Positions 1-13,835 of a stretch of DNA of 64,000 bases are shown here, piece after piece. Origin of the DNA: Stichopus chloronotus (Eukaryota; Echinodermata; Holothuroidea; Aspidochirotida; Stichopodidae); assembly GCA_021234535.1 (NCBI GenBank), contig CM037850.1, positions 21,192,446 through 21,256,445 of the forward strand, read 5' to 3'. The translations under genes and the position numbers were made by a program. Below the pieces are notes generated by a model. The model had not been told where the DNA came from. It was given only the letters and a program-made list of their open reading frames with translations, and made no database searches. Positions within the stretch are counted from its first letter, which is position 1, and each line of letters begins with the position of its first letter.

Positions 1-2175
1 AACCACTTTTTATAAGAATACAACTAACCAGAACACTCCGTAACAGCATTGTGCAATAACAAACAGAGCTATAGAATTCGCCAACTGAAGTTTTAGTTAC
101 ACTGCTCGTACTACTGCACTTGCACTGTAGTGTGTAGTGTTCATGTTTGTTGTTTGGTAGTAGAGATGCACAGTTTGTGTGTGCTGTGTCTTTTGCCGAA
201 GTGTAAATTTCTTTAAAAAGTGGAATAATTAATGCGTTGAATATTTTTCGTTCGGGTGTAATTTGAAGGCTCGTCTACCCCGTATTCAAGTGGTTTTTGA
301 GTAGTGTCTCGCTGATGCGGACAGCCTAGGCTCAGGATAGTTTTTCGACACTAGACCTAACGTTACTAGTTAGGTGACTTACATATAGGCTCGGTATTAT
401 TTACCACACCGAATAGGAACGATACCTACCAGAAATCCAGACCTAGTCTGGACAAATTTCAAAATGCAGCCCAACAAGCTATTGACAAACCTATATTAGC
501 AGGCTGACCAAAGGATGGAGATGAACAGTAAACCAACAATTTTGTATCTTTGTAGAATCGGACAAATGGACTTAAGAGTTAAACTTGGGCCTGATTCTAA
601 TCAGGCAATGGACTACATGTTCTAACTTACTACTTACCAATGCTATGGCCAATGTTTCAGGCCTGCACTATTCCTATCTTTAAAATGGAGCATTGCAAAC
701 TCAATTGGAATGTAGCATAGAAAACTCCTGTCGATAGCTTGACAAAGTTCGATCACGTTACCGTGCAGGTGATACTATGTGTCACGTGTGTGTCTTGTTT
801 ACAGTTTTAGCCTGGTTCGGTATGTAAAGGTGAAAGGTCATTTTGGAAGTAATGAATATTTATCACGTGTTTTCGGTTATCGGTTCTAGCAAGTTGAAAC
901 GATTTGCTACAAATTGCCATGTTCTTTTTGATATTTTCATCGTTTTGAGAGGATATTAGTAATTTCGTACTTTTTTATTAATTTTCGAATTCTAGTAGCC
1001 TTACTGTCAGTGTCAGGTAAGGTGACCGAAAATTCTCAGAGAACAAACATTGATTGCCTCTTTAATGTACTTTCTAATAGCTTTAAATGATGTTATGAAA
1101 CTTACAAAATCCTGACAGAGAATGTTTTAGATGATGACCATATACAAAACAGTAGAATCTGCCAGTAGAAGTAGAATAAACAGTAGAATTCTTCAAATAT
1201 ACTCAATAAGTTTGTACTTTATTTTGGGAAATTAAGGAACGTGACACATTTATACCAACTTTGTGGCGGGCTCTGTCTTGCCAAAATGGCAAACTTCCAA
1301 CAATTGTCATTTTTCTAAGTCATGTCAGAATGTGCCCTTTAGTTCCACTAATCCTTCAAAAAATCGTTTAATGTTTGTTGTTCTCTACGTGTGCGTCCTC
1401 CATACAAAATATCTCTTACCACACATTTGTTTTGGCGCAAAGCGTTGCCGCAGCAGTTACGTTGTACACAGTGCTAGTGCTTGTGCAGTGCAATTAGGAC
1501 CAGACTGTACTGTGTAACCAGGGAGGTTGGTGCAACTCCCTGGTGTAACGTTGTTGTAGAGAAGTTTGTACAAGTAGAGAAGTTTGTAACCCACTTATGT
1601 AACACAAACTTAAGGGGTGATCGAGGTAACTTTGGAAGTTCATTATATACTTTTATGTTAAGGTTGAAATTATGGAGTTAAATCCTTAAAATCTAAGTAA
1701 TAATGTATAGAAATATAAAATCAGTGTGTCTGAAAAACCTGTAATTGAAATCTCATGTTTGATGGGGTGCAAAAACATATCTTTTTTTTTTTTAAATTCA
1801 CGGTAATGGTACAGTCCGAAGTGGGCTAATGATATTGACAATACTGCAGAAGGGAGGTAGTTTCTTTACGAGAAGAACACATTCAAAAACGAAAGAAGAT
1901 TGTGATATTTTGTTCAATTGCTTCTAACTCAACCAAATGTTTCGTTTGAAAGTGTAATTCAATGTTAAATCGCCGTTAGATTTCGTATCTGGACATATTT
2001 TACCGTAAATTTCACTTTTGTATGTGATATTGTAGAAACGAGGCCAGTCAGCCATTGAAGAGAGGTACTGAATTTCTTTCGCATGATGAGGGTTGCCTTG
2101 ATATGTGCCAGGGGCACTAAAAACCGGAATGGCAGTGCGCTCAAAGGGCGATTTTCACATGTTCAAGCATGTAGT
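1..2175. other. no gene recognised
   Basis: I read both strands and see only short open frames (84 aa or less) with no recognisable motif. There is no clear repeat structure apart from a short T run near 1783-1792. It could hold regulatory sequence or UTR of a gene to the left, but nothing supports that directly. Confidence 0.5.
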
Positions 2176-2179
2176 CAAA

Positions 2180-2620
2180 GTGACAAAATAAAAAAAAAAA
2201 TGACGAGTTCGAACTTCTTTACAAAATGACAACATTTGAAAAATAGTCATTTTGCCGAGATAGAACAACTCATCATTCGGAAAAATATCATTTTGTTTGA
2301 CTTAGGACATCTTGACAAAATGGCAAAATTTCGAAAATAGTTATTTTGCCCAGTTAGAACATCTCGTCAAAATGGCAGTTTCCCTTATTCTTCTCCGTTT
2401 TAAAAAGATGCTGAATAACCACTTCGGCAATTTTATTGCGATATTATTACACGGTACAATCACAATTTTCCGAATTTTGCCATTTTAACGAGTTGTTTTA
2501 TCTTGACAAAATGACCTTTTCCTTTAATTTGGTCTGTTTTAAAAAGAAGCTGGCTAACGTCAAAATGTCAATTTTACGAAAATAGTCATTTTGCCGAAAT
2601 TATTTTTATTTTTTGTTCAT
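2180..2620. repeat. degenerate self-complementary repeat (tcattttgcc / ggcaaaatga type)
   Basis: Short blocks such as 'aaaatagtcattttgcc' and 'gacaaaatg' recur on both strands, separated by 'agaacaactcg'-like spacers (near 2242, 2330 and 2580). Because the block and its complement alternate, the transcript could fold into several short hairpins. A diverged relative lies at 3420-3570. It looks like a decayed dispersed repeat; no coding capacity is seen. Confidence 0.55.
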
Positions 2621-3419
2621 TGTCCCTTCTACGCTTCAATAGGGAACTTCTAGAGCGTTCTAAAATAATTTGGGCAGAAGTAATCATGGACAGTAGTTGG
2701 TTGCGATACATTCGTAACCACATTTTCTAGTCATGGTAACTGATGCTAAGTAAAATGATAAGCAGGTTAAAGTTGGATGAACGCATGAGTGAGGTGGTAA
2801 TTTCTGTAACCATTGACGTAATTTTAAAGAAAATATGAACGTTTCAGAGCAGCTGTTGCGAAGAAGATAAAGTGTAGACAGACTAAGAAGGATCGACATC
2901 TTAAAAGTTCGTACAGAGCTTTGAATAGACGGCACTGCTCGTGAGTTATACGAGGCTGCATTCGCTGAAGTTGATAACGGAAATTCAGGTCGACAGAAGG
3001 GACAGTAATGATGTAGTTGGGGAATGAGGACATTTCGCAAAAACCTAGATCAATCTTTACGATCGTTTCGATTCCTTTCACTTTATTACTTGATGTAGTG
3101 TAGTTGAATGTATTTAGCAAGGTCACAAGTACTATTAATCTCTCAGTTTCATCTTTGTACCATTCTTATTAATTATACTTCTGTTTGTTCAATTCTTCAA
3201 GACTTGTCTATGCTCAGCTGATTCACACCATGAACTGCTGCTTAAATTAATATTGCATTTGTATCCACTTTTATTTTTAATAGCGTCCACGTCATCGATC
3301 TTGTTAATCCTGTGGTGTATATACAGTGTGAACAAAGTCATATCACTTACAGTGCTTTCTATGATAGTTCCTTCCTACGGTGGCCATAAGGTGACATGAG
3401 AGATGTTTAATTATCTTGC

Positions 3420-3570
3420 CAGAATAGCTCAACATCGCGACAGTTTGCGGCATTTTTGTCGAGTTGATGACTGAAATTTACACGACATCATGACAAAATT
3501 AAGCAAACTGTCGTGATGCCGAGATAGGTGTAACTCGACAAAACGACAATTTGCAGAATTTGCATGTCAT
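3420..3570. repeat. second, diverged copy of the self-complementary repeat
   Basis: It carries the same style of alternating blocks ('gacagtttgc', 'gtcgagtt', 'aactcgacaaaacgaca') as 2180-2620. The two halves (about 3435-3475 and 3500-3545) are roughly inverted relative to each other. This is probably a relic of the same repeat family. Confidence 0.45.
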
Positions 3571-6500
3571 AATAGATGCCGGTATTCCACTTAATAAAGG
3601 GTTAATTGAGGAATGAAGGGTTAGTCATCCCCTGGGTGAACACTGGCCGAATTCCAGTGTATATCTGCTGTGCAAGAATGCCACTGACCTAGCAAATATA
3701 ATTTCTATTATGTCTATGTGCTGGATTTTTTTGGAAATCATAACAGCCACAAAACTAATTCCCAGTAGGTCTGTTATTTTGTCAGAGCCTTGTGAAGGGT
3801 GAGTCCATACACGGTAGCACGTGACCGACAGCGCACCTAGGCCTACGTAACAGACGTAGTAAGCGAGCGACAATTTCATAACATAAATTGTCAAACACAA
3901 TTGGATGATAGGCCCCGTACGTAGAGTACATTTCGTACCTGATTCTACCGTCAAGATGAAAGGCTTCAGGTAAGCATATCATATCTTTGGTCTTTAGGCA
4001 ATTTCTTTTCACACGGGTTTAAAGGGAAATAGTGCCATGAAATGCATCGACATGGTATACGAAGAAAAAGCCTTTCATATTTTGATAGCCATTCAGTTTC
4101 AACAATAGATAAGATACCTCTAATCGATGTAAGGGCAGTCTATAACTCGGGTTTCTCTTCTGTCTTCTGTTAACGATCCCTATGAACATTAATATGTAAA
4201 TAATAAGGCTTGTTTTTAAATTAATCATAACTTTTCTGGTATAGTTTAGAACCATTTTGAAATGCCTAGGCCTAAACTTAGTGTAATTGATTGTACCATA
4301 TTGTAAGACTGTTATTTATTGTCGTGGTCGGCGTTCCAGGAAGCAAAGCCTCGCTCGTTGTACAGCACCCTCAGCGGCGTTCTAGTACAGCCTCGCTCAC
4401 CTTTGCGCACGTAATTGGTAGTTATAGATGGAGTATACCGTATACGGCTTACGTGCCTGTTTGCAACCGTTGCAGTGAACAACACATCGTGATCGAAGAT
4501 GATGTAATATCGTATTTAATATAAAAGTATATATTTGGGGTTCCTAAACTACAAGAAGCTCCGCTAAAGTAATGTGAAAGGTAAATATGTAAGAACAATT
4601 ATCAGGTATGGAATAGTTTCATGTGGAATGGTAAATTATTTCTGATTTGATGTGTGGTGGTATGTTCAACACTTTACTGTTGTTCTCGACTTGTGTAATT
4701 GACTGTGTGCCTCTAGTCTACCCATCGTGCTGTGGCTGTGGTAGGATCAACGCCGTGTAAAGTTGCTAACGTTGATCAAAACGCATTCATTGCATTGGTT
4801 GCTTGAACTAGTGGGTTGTTTAGTTACTTCTGTCCATATTTTATTAACATCCAAGTAAATTGTAAGTTGTTCGCCATGTATACCATTGTATTTACCGATA
4901 TATCGTGGGTAACTTATACATATGCTTTTCAGAAATGCCTGACCTACTGGCAGGTTCATATAATTACATAGCAACCTCTTTTAGAAACAAGATGGCTGCG
5001 CCCAAAATGTGCTCTAGTTGTCGGAAATTTGAGTTTGATTCACATGTTGAGACCGTGTGTGTGTGTGTGTGTGTGTCACGTTGATGAAGAGTCAAAGAAT
5101 CTTTTTCCGTCCGTTATTCTATATTTACATTACTTTTAACCTTTCGAGTAGATGATTCCCCCACATGCTGACTGTCCAAGGTATGGGATAATTCCTCCTC
5201 AGTGAATATGAGCGAATGAGTGAATATCAGTGAATATTGATTAAATTCTTCTCACTGCAAGATTAACTGATTGATTGTCTGAGTCTAGGCCTACTCCTTT
5301 ATATTTGAACTGGTTGAGCTACAGTTGACTGTGTACCTGTATTGTTCAGGGCTAAAGCCGTTAAGGCCGGGCAGAGAGTGTAAAGTAGACGTGCTGAGAG
5401 ACTTAATTGTCACTATTTCTTACCATAATATTTCCCTGTATAGTGTATGTTATGTCAAGCCTAGTCAATTATTGTGCGATTCGGTTGCTGTTACCGTGGT
5501 TACCTACCAGTGCAGAGAAGGTCGCATAATTATTTACTGATAGTGTCCATAGTAATTCTGGGTGGTTTGGCATGACACCTCTCTTCCTTCCTTTTCTATT
5601 ATTCAGATTTCGTTACAATTTTGTGGGGTTAGCTCCACCGTCCTTTTTTACAGTATGTCCGCTGAATGAGAGCACCAAATAAACCTACAGCCACCAGAAC
5701 CAGCAGGTGGTAGACAGCCTCCCTCTTCCCCTCCTGTATCTCCACAACTACATTATCATCAGAAATCAGATTTCCTCTCAACAGTTGAAGCTGTTTGATT
5801 ACATATGTTTTATCTAACTCAGTTGTTGTATATTGCGAAGATTACTCTCTACTGTACTCAGAGGTCATACAAAGTTCAGTTTCCAGTGTTTTCCCGAGTT
5901 TACTTTTTCCATATTCTAAGCAGTGGCGATATTCCAAAAAGAAACTATCGATATATCGGCAACAAAATACACATAATATCGATATTATCGGTAATTTTGC
6001 AGAATAGGCACACACAATGTGCTTCTGCACATATGGACCCAAACTGTGGCTTAACCGTACTTCAAAAAAGAGCAGTTTGACTGACACGAAGTGTATTGAA
6101 ACTTACAGTATTTTTTCTACTTTATTTTCACCCCATCCTCGTATTCTCAAATGTTCTTTTCCCCATGTGAATTGTTTGAGGTATGTTTTCCTACTTGAAC
6201 CCGTTTTCACCTCTCTCCCGAACGTCTCACCTGAATAGAGTAACTTGTGCACCTATGCTCCGTAACTCCTATAAGAAAACAAAAGTTGCAGCTATTATCG
6301 TCTTTCAATAGCAACACCTTGTACATTCAGTAAAAAAATGGCATGCATTCTATGCTCATCGTGCAACGCAAGGAGTAGTTTGTCAGATACTAGATATTCT
6401 TCTCATGCAATATATACTGGGGTGCTATTTTGGAAACCGACTGTCCAATCAGATCGCTCATCGCGAGGTACCAACATGTGTTGTGGGCAGGGAAAGCTGG

Positions 6501-6640
6501 GCCAAAAGCCATATATGGCTGTGAGCGTGAGCAGGCCGCTGCTTGCCTTACCGACCACGTGCAATCGCATGAGTACAGACACCATAGGAAGTTTCTCTGT
6601 ATTATCGCCGTGTTTCAAACACAATAAAATACAGGCTTTT
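3571..6640. other. no gene recognised; contains a small TG microsatellite
   Basis: Only short, motif-free open frames occur on either strand. A (TG)n tract sits at 5055-5076. Around 5930-5995 the sequence is rich in 'atcgata'-like words that reappear at 7440-7560, suggesting decayed repeat sequence. No exon with recognisable protein similarity is seen. Confidence 0.45.
5055..5076. repeat. (TG)n microsatellite
   Basis: A run of eleven uninterrupted GT dinucleotides. Confidence 0.9.
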
Positions 6641-6650
6641 CCATAATATA

Positions 6651-7200
6651 GTTTCGTCGATAAATATGGGCGCAATGAGAATAAAGATTTTCTGGTGTGG
6701 CTTGTGCAGGGCATCGGGTTATAAAACGGTAAAATATAGACTTTCTGTAAATACAGTCTTGTAGATAAATATCGGAGCAACGAAAATATAGGTTTTGGGG
6801 GAGTGAAATGTGTGCATATATGCGGAGTTTGTGTGGCTTGTAACTGCGGGTGATGCGGGATGCTGGACGACTGGGCGGCGTGTTAAAACGATACATATAG
6901 AGACTTTTTCAGTAAATCAGTCTCGCAAATAAATATCGGTGTAATGAAAATTAGGTTCTCTGTGAGTGGAATGTGTGTTTCATTTACATGCGGGAAGGGT
7001 TTATGTGGCTTTTACTGCAGATCGTGCGATGTACTGGACTATTGGGCGACGTGCATAAATCGATAAATATAGACTTTTTCTGTTAATATAGTCTCGTAGA
7101 TAAATATCGGTGCAATGGAAATATAGCTTTCTGTGAGTGAGTGAAATGTGTGTACGTTTCATACATGCGGGAAGGGTCTGTGTCACACAAGGCGAGTTAC
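6651..7200. repeat. ~165 bp satellite, about four diverged units
   Basis: The landmark 'tagataaatatcggtgcaat' or close variants occurs in units beginning near 6651, 6759, 6922 and 7089. The spacings are about 108, 163 and 167 bp, so the first unit carries a deletion. Each full unit also contains 'gtgaaatgtgtg', 'catgcggga' and 'gactttttc' in the same order. Open frames across it follow the repeat and are not genes. Confidence 0.75.
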
Positions 7201-7204
7201 AGGA

Positions 7205-8190
7205 TCGGAGCTGGGGCTTTTCTAGGGTACATCCAATCAGTGCTGTGAACACGCATACCCCAGTCATTCACTACACAACAGCTGTTTTAGACGGCGCGAA
7301 ACTGGGCAGTTTGACACAGAAATAAATTATCTGGGTGTGCTTTGACTGACTTAGCGTTAACTTTGCGGTAAATCTTGAAACAGGGTTTTGAAACAGGGTT
7401 TCCATTAATATAGAAGTAACGATATTTAGTTATAGATGTAGCAGTCTATATTATCGATATTTTCTATATAATAGTCTTTTCCATAGATCGATATAGTTCA
7501 AGGAGGATATCGATGATATTCCATAAAACGGAAAAAACATTCTGTCGATAATATCCATATACCACTACTGCTTACCATATTCCCTCGCCAGTATCAATAA
7601 AGAAACACATTAGAAATGGAAAGGACAAGCAATGTTACTTGAAAAGATTTTGCATTATTACGTGATTGGTCACTTCAGGGCTAGTAACGACTTGCATACG
7701 ATGATGTATACGATTATATGATTCTGACTGGTCTACGTCATCGTAGACTTTCTTACTTTGAATCCTGCAATCATCGACAAACCACGAGGCCTGCAGACTG
7801 GTAAATTTACTGTCGAACCGTAAACATCTCTTCCGGTAACACTGTAGACCTGTGTCACCGTTGGACTCTCTCTCTGTTTCTAGTTTTTCACTGTCATCGT
7901 CGTGTAACTCTTTCATTGATTCTTTCGATTATCTCCGTCGATGTCATTTTCTTCATTTGTGTTTGCAAAACACAGACATTTCTTTTTGCTCGTCACTGTC
8001 ATTACTGGATTGGACCAATTGCATCCACGTGATTGGAATTCGTAGGGCCACCTTAATGAGAATGTGAACCATATTTCATCGGGGACGTGGCGTTGCAAGG
8101 ATAAGACAAGCGCTTAAAGTAGAATGAAAGTCACAACTTTTGACAAGAGATTGTTGATTAACTTCACCTCTGCAGTTGTAAATACATATA
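7205..8190. other. no gene recognised
   Basis: Mixed sequence with 'atcgata'-rich patches at 7440-7560. Short open frames on both strands show no recognisable domain. Confidence 0.4.
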
Positions 8191-8195
8191 TATCT

Positions 8196-8960
8196 ACAAT
8201 TGATTGTTTTACTCCTATACCACTGATTCTCTTGCCCCTGTTTAGTTGATTATTTCACTCCTGTTACTAATTGTTCCACCTCCGAGCCATCGATTGTTTT
8301 GCCATTTGATTGATTCACTCCTGTGTCCTGAGTTGTTTCTTTCCTGTGTCATTTATTGCATTACAGGTGCATTTGATTGTTGCATTCCCGTGTTTTCAAT
8401 TGTTTCACTTTAGTAACAAAGATTGTTAAAAAAAGTGGAATATATTGTCTCACTCCTGTATCATTGTTTAAATCATTTCTGTCTCATAGATATTTCCACT
8501 CGTGGTCAATGATTGTTCCACACCTTTGTGATTGACTACTTCATGGTATCACTGTTGGGTCATTCATTGTTCCACTAGGACAATAATTGTGTAATTGATG
8601 ATCCAATTTCTATGTTATTGATTGTACCACACAGTGTCAGTGATTGTATCAAGTCTATGATATTGATTGTTCTCTGTAACTAATGGCTTCTCGCGTTTGT
8701 TATAGATTGTTTCGCTCCTGTCTAAATGATTGTTTTACTCTAACTATACCATTGACTTTTTCACTGCTGCGTCATTTATTGTTCCACTGGTCCAGTGGAA
8801 TATTACACTCCTGTGAAATTGATGATTTCCCTCTTTTCTTGTTGATCATTCCAGCCCTTTGTTTTTCTCTACTGTCTTTCACTTCAATACGGTGCCGTTC
8901 GTTCATTCACTTACTTGGCATTGTCTTTTCTTTTTCACTACTGTGTCGTTGAATACTAAT
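8196..8960. repeat. degenerate ~30 bp minisatellite
   Basis: Variants of 'attgtttcactcctgtgtca' recur roughly every 28-35 bp over about 760 bp (for example near 8200, 8290, 8320, 8395, 8450 and 8700). The array is old and heavily mutated. The 89 aa open frame inside it is a by-product. Confidence 0.65.
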
Positions 8961-9302
8961 ACTGTTTTGAAGCGATTCAACTTTACAGTACTTTATTATA
9001 TACGGATTACAAGCAACTCAACAATTATGACTAGGAAATTATGTAAACAGTAAATGCTCAGTCATGCAATGCTAAATGTCCCATTAGAAGTATGGGTAAG
9101 TCTTATCTGGAATAGAGACCAAAGTCTAGTTAGAAGATAAGCCTCTTAGCCTGTGGTATACTCATTATATATTAAACGTACAATCTTCCTTTGTATCCTT
9201 ACAACAGTGCGCTGATTGGACTAACATAGAGTGGGCTACTACTTGCCACGAATATTTTAGAGTACGTTGGCTTCGGGATTTACCGAGAATATTCCTTTAA
9301 AG

Positions 9303-12300
9303 ATGGCTGTTGAATATTCAGCAGAAGAAGAGAAGGAGATGAATAAAGAAATATTAAAGGAGAGTGGGCTTCAATGGTCACGTGACTCGCTCAACGATGT
9401 GTATATATTTGAAGGAATTAAGTTTCCAGCTTTTGTACCACGAGAGAGTCTCTTGGCCATCAGAGAGTTAGATATGAAGGAGGATGACATTTTGATAGTA
9501 ACCTATCCTAAAAGTGGTATGCATACTAATCGTTTGCTGTTTGATATGCTTATTATTTATTAATGTTGCGATGCTTTGTTATGTTTATTAATCTTATGTG
9601 AGTTCGTATTAAATATTTCAATTCAGTAAATTGAATACTAAATTAGGGAAATAACATGAATTATGGTGGTGGTAAATGTGTTGTGTTGTGACATATATCT
9701 TGTTTTCGAAAACAAAAACAAGGACAACTATATCCACAGTATCATTTTTATACTTGAATACTGCCATATGTCACTGTTTACTACCACAGTATTTTATATC
9801 AGTGCAAACATACATATATTCTACTCAATTAGCTTGATCGTATTAAATAATCCAGTGAGAAAAGCAAATACTGAAATTTAAGCATGTCATTTGAATATCC
9901 GAATCATAACAACAACAACAAAACAGAAAAATAGTAATGATAGAAATGATTTTACTTCTGAAGGTACTCACTGGATGTGGGAGATAGCTTTGCTTATCCT
10001 TGCAAGAGGACATCCGGACAAAATCGATAGAATGAAAATGTTTGGGACGGGATTAGAGATACTTTTCCCCCCTGAGATGAAAACACCCTCCCATGAAATA
10101 TTCGTCAAAATGGAATCACCAAGAATCATGGTAACACACCTCCCTTGGCAATTTTTACCCACCCAAGCAACTCTGGGTAAGAAAGGAAGGGTAAGTTATC
10201 TTCAGTATGAAAAAACTTTATTTCCTAATTGTAGACATATGCAAATAAATTATGATATGCAAATGCCCATAAGCTCCTTTCCTCGACCTGGCAGGCCCAA
10301 GTCAGGAAGGTGTGATTAGAGATGGTTAGTGACTCCAACGGTCAATGACTTTCCCTTAAAATTTTAGCCCTGTTTCTACCTGCCCAGCGGTAAGTAATCT
10401 TTACTATTCTCACTACTTGTCTGGGGCCCTCAGAGCAGAAGCGTAAAGGCTGAAATTGTGTTGCCACAGGATGTAAGTGGTCAGTTAATATCAGCTTTTG
10501 CTCAGTTCCATGTCATGAAAGGCGTCAATCGCTCAACAACAACCACTTCATCAGCTGTAAGGCTTATAGTGTCATTATCATGTGATCAATTATTTTCTGG
10601 CATATGTGCACTGATCAATAATATGTAGGAGTATAATACGGTAGCGGTTAACGTTGACACCGAAAATGACTTTGAACAGTATCTTGATTCATTACCTTCT
10701 TCTTCCAATAAATAATACTCAAACTGATTTTATTTTAACTTAGTGATTGATTTTGACTTAGTGATTGATTTTATTTAAACTTAGTGATTGATTTTATTCT
10801 AACTTAGTGATTTTAAAAAGTCCTTCCGCTGATACAATGTAAGCTGCTCAGAGAGTCTGCTTTTTCATACATATTATAAACATTTGTCTAGATCATCTAT
10901 CTAATGAGAAACCCAAAGGATGTCTTAGCGTCTACGTCCAGATTCATGCATGCAACGACACCTGGCAAGGAAAAAAATGAGAAGGCATGGAAGTACTTTT
11001 TGAATACATTCCTGACTGGTTCAGGTAAGTTCGAAACTACTCGAAACGTCACATTAACGCTGATAACTATTGTGCTCCACCCTACTCGTGACGTCACATA
11101 TTGGGGATGACTTTAACGCTCCAGGTTACACGTGTTTTAATTTTAGTGTGAGTTATACAAGACCTGATATAAAACCGGTTAATGGAACATATTATCTGTT
11201 TACCAAAAGCGATGCAATGTAATGATTTCACCAAATACAGGTTATTATGGTAGCTGGTTTGATCACGTGCATTCATACTGGAAAAACAGAACACAGGAAA
11301 ATGTATTCTTCTCCTCGTACGAAGAATTGAAACTGGTAAGACATATTTATACGTGTTAATTTTAAGTGAAATATAGTTTAAGTGAGATGTACTTTCGAAC
11401 ATTCTAACTAATAATTGGTAATTTGAAACACGACTTACATTACTTACACATTTCAAAATGTTAAGTTGATTGTCCATTACCTGATTTATATATTGGCTAT
11501 CATATATTCTGAACATGCCAAAATTACGCCCTTACAGAGAAGACATCTCTCTTGCTATCGGCCTCACTCGATTGTGTGATACGTTGTAAGGCGCCCTTCA
11601 TATGTTAGTACTGCATTTGGATTAATTACCATCAGAAGCGGTACATGCTTGTAGGTATGATCTTTGTTTTGTCCTCTGCAGTTTGGCACAATAAAATTAA
11701 TGCATCAAATCACAAGAACCACGAATGTTCAAAATGGCCACTTGTGGCAAATCTATACGTCCTTGATGATACGGCGCGAAACTCTCGTGAAGACTCTGAG
11801 AATATCCACTATTTTCACGGAATAGGGGCATATGTTTTCTCCCCACCCCAGCCTCGTACGTGGCTGGGTTGGGGAGGTAAATATTTGCAGGTTAAAAGTA
11901 GATTTAGCTAAGCCACTCACTTTCAAATTTGCTTCAACAATTTGTAGTTGCTTTTAAGGTTGATTTTTCCTAGTTGTTGTGGTATAGAATCTCTTTCTTG
12001 TTGGGTTCAATTGATAGAACTTTTTGTCAGTTGCAAAACCTCTATCAAAGTTTCTCCTCGGGGATGAGCTCGACATAGATGCACTGAAGAGTGTAGAAGA
12101 ACATGCAAGTGTAAAAGGTATGAAGAAAAACTATGATGACATCGAAAAACAGAAAACCGATGGAGTGATGATTACAAAGTTTATGGGAACACATTCTTTT
12201 ATTCAGAAAGGTACGTGACGTTAGCTGAAGAGACAATTACGTAGCCTCCGCCTCCATTGTACTTATTATATTTCTGATAATAAATGGAGTGATGATGGTA

Positions 12301-13835
12301 AAATTTACCAGGTATCCTTGATAAGTTACACAATAAATCTTTTAGCAATGAAGAAACAATTAAGCGCTATGGGATTTTGACCGCAATTTTAATGGGAAAA
12401 GGAAACGTTTAGAACACAATACTCGGACAGAATGCAACGAAATTCAACGCATTGTAATGATAATGTAAAGAGACTTTGGTGTGTGTGTATATATATATGT
12501 TTATATGCATTTATGTTCATATGTATATATGTGTATACGTATATATGTCTATATGCATATACGTATATATATATATATATATATATATCTTTATTCAGCT
12601 CAGATGTATGAAAAAGATCACACCATTTGCAATCTCATCAGCAATAAGGGAGTGGAGTACATATTCAAAGTGCCGACCAGATTTTGCTGTCAGAGAGAGA
12701 GAGAGATCTTACGACATCAAAGGCAGTATGGGATATTTTCAATTGTCAAATTGTCCCATTCATTTCGAGCACAATACAGAAATAATTAACACATTATCCA
12801 TTCAGCAGAAATGTTAAAGCTGGATTATGCGTTGTGCTGGCAATCGCTGGTCATCTGCTTTTGTTATTCGTCACTGTCTCGGTGAGAAGAAAGTAAGGAA
12901 AATATTACACGACACAAAACCTGACAAAAAACTATACAATCATCTGCTGTATAGTTGAATATGAAAATTGTCTGGAAATTTTTAGTGGCCATACAAAATT
13001 CATACTCTCCAAGAAAACATAGCAGTTAATCAAGGTTACTTGAAACAAACTGAACAATGGAAATGGATGCAATATTCATGTATGCAAAAATTTGGCTTAG
13101 CAAGGTTTTTTGTAGTGGCATGACATATTCCACGAAACTGCTCTTTGATGGCAATATATAGTAAAGCACAGAATGAGCATGGAACAAACTTTTTAGAGGG
13201 ACAGTTTTGTCATTAAATGAAGGTGTTTTGGAGAAATCGTCACAAACACACATTCGCAATGCACAACCACACTATTCGTCAGCATGATATGATAATATTA
13301 CGATTAGTCAATTGTTGAAACCAAACGTCGGTCCATTTTTTTACGTCTGACGGCTTGAGATAAGTACTATATAGTAAACATTCGACGTAAGGTATGTATT
13401 TCCACCTTCACCCCCACAAATCTCCTATCTGGTATAAAATTCTGTTATCAACCCTGAGTTCTGCGTCCCAGTTTCAATAATGTCATAACGCTTCTAGGCG
13501 TTTCAAGCGGAGTTTAAGTAATTCCAGTCAATCCTGTACTTTCCTAAAGTTTTTGAGCGATAGTTGATACTAAAGAGTATTCCCATATATAATTGTATTC
13601 TCTAATTATAGAAGATAAACTTTTGACGAGGTATCCAACGATAATTGCTATCACAGTAGTACCGAAGACAAATTGAAACGATCCTCAAAATTATAAAGTA
13701 TTAAATTTGTTTTTGTCTTCAGGTGTTATTGGTTCTTGGAAAGAACTTTTTACCGTAGCTGACAATGAGCTCTTTGACAAGGTTGCCGAGGAGAAAATGT
13801 CTAATTGGGAGATTAAACCCGTCTACGAAGGATAG
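9303..13835 (+). CDS. cytosolic sulfotransferase (SULT family), six exons, complete
   Basis: Predicted to transfer the sulfonate of PAPS to a hydroxyl or amine of a small acceptor in the cytosol. Exons: 9303-9516, 9964-10190, 10892-11024, 11241-11335, 12018-12210, 13723-13835. All junctions are GT-AG with matching phases, giving 975 nt and 324 aa, slightly longer than the usual ~300 because of an acidic N-terminus. Seen motifs: TYPKSGTHW (residues 67-75, PAPS 5'-phosphosulfate loop, split by intron 1), THLP (129-132, with the family's catalytic His at 130), MRNPKDVLASTS (152-163, PAPS 3'-phosphate site) and QKGVIGSWKELF near 286-297, matching the RKGxxGDWK signature with Arg to Gln and Asp to Ser changes. 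The start is the first ATG; the frame is open a little further 5' only through a TTG. For exon 5 I chose the acceptor ending at 12017, because the better-looking one at 12030 breaks the phase. No signal peptide or membrane segment is seen. The substrate cannot be told. Confidence 0.93.
10724..10816. repeat. short tandem repeat in sulfotransferase intron 2
   Basis: About four copies of 'aacttagtgattgatttta' (20-27 bp unit) lie just upstream of the exon 3 acceptor. Confidence 0.8.
12478..12588. repeat. compound TG/TA microsatellite in sulfotransferase intron 5
   Basis: 'tgtgtgtgta' passes into imperfect 'tatatgtatata' words and ends in a pure (TA)n run at about 12558-12588. The two 100-aa class open frames crossing it are repeat artefacts. 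Confidence 0.85.

Noticed and set aside
12018..12031. Exon 5 acceptor of the sulfotransferase at 12030 (tttttgtcag)
   Set aside because: It looks stronger but leaves the wrong phase after exon 4; the acceptor ending at 12017 restores phase and alignment to the family.
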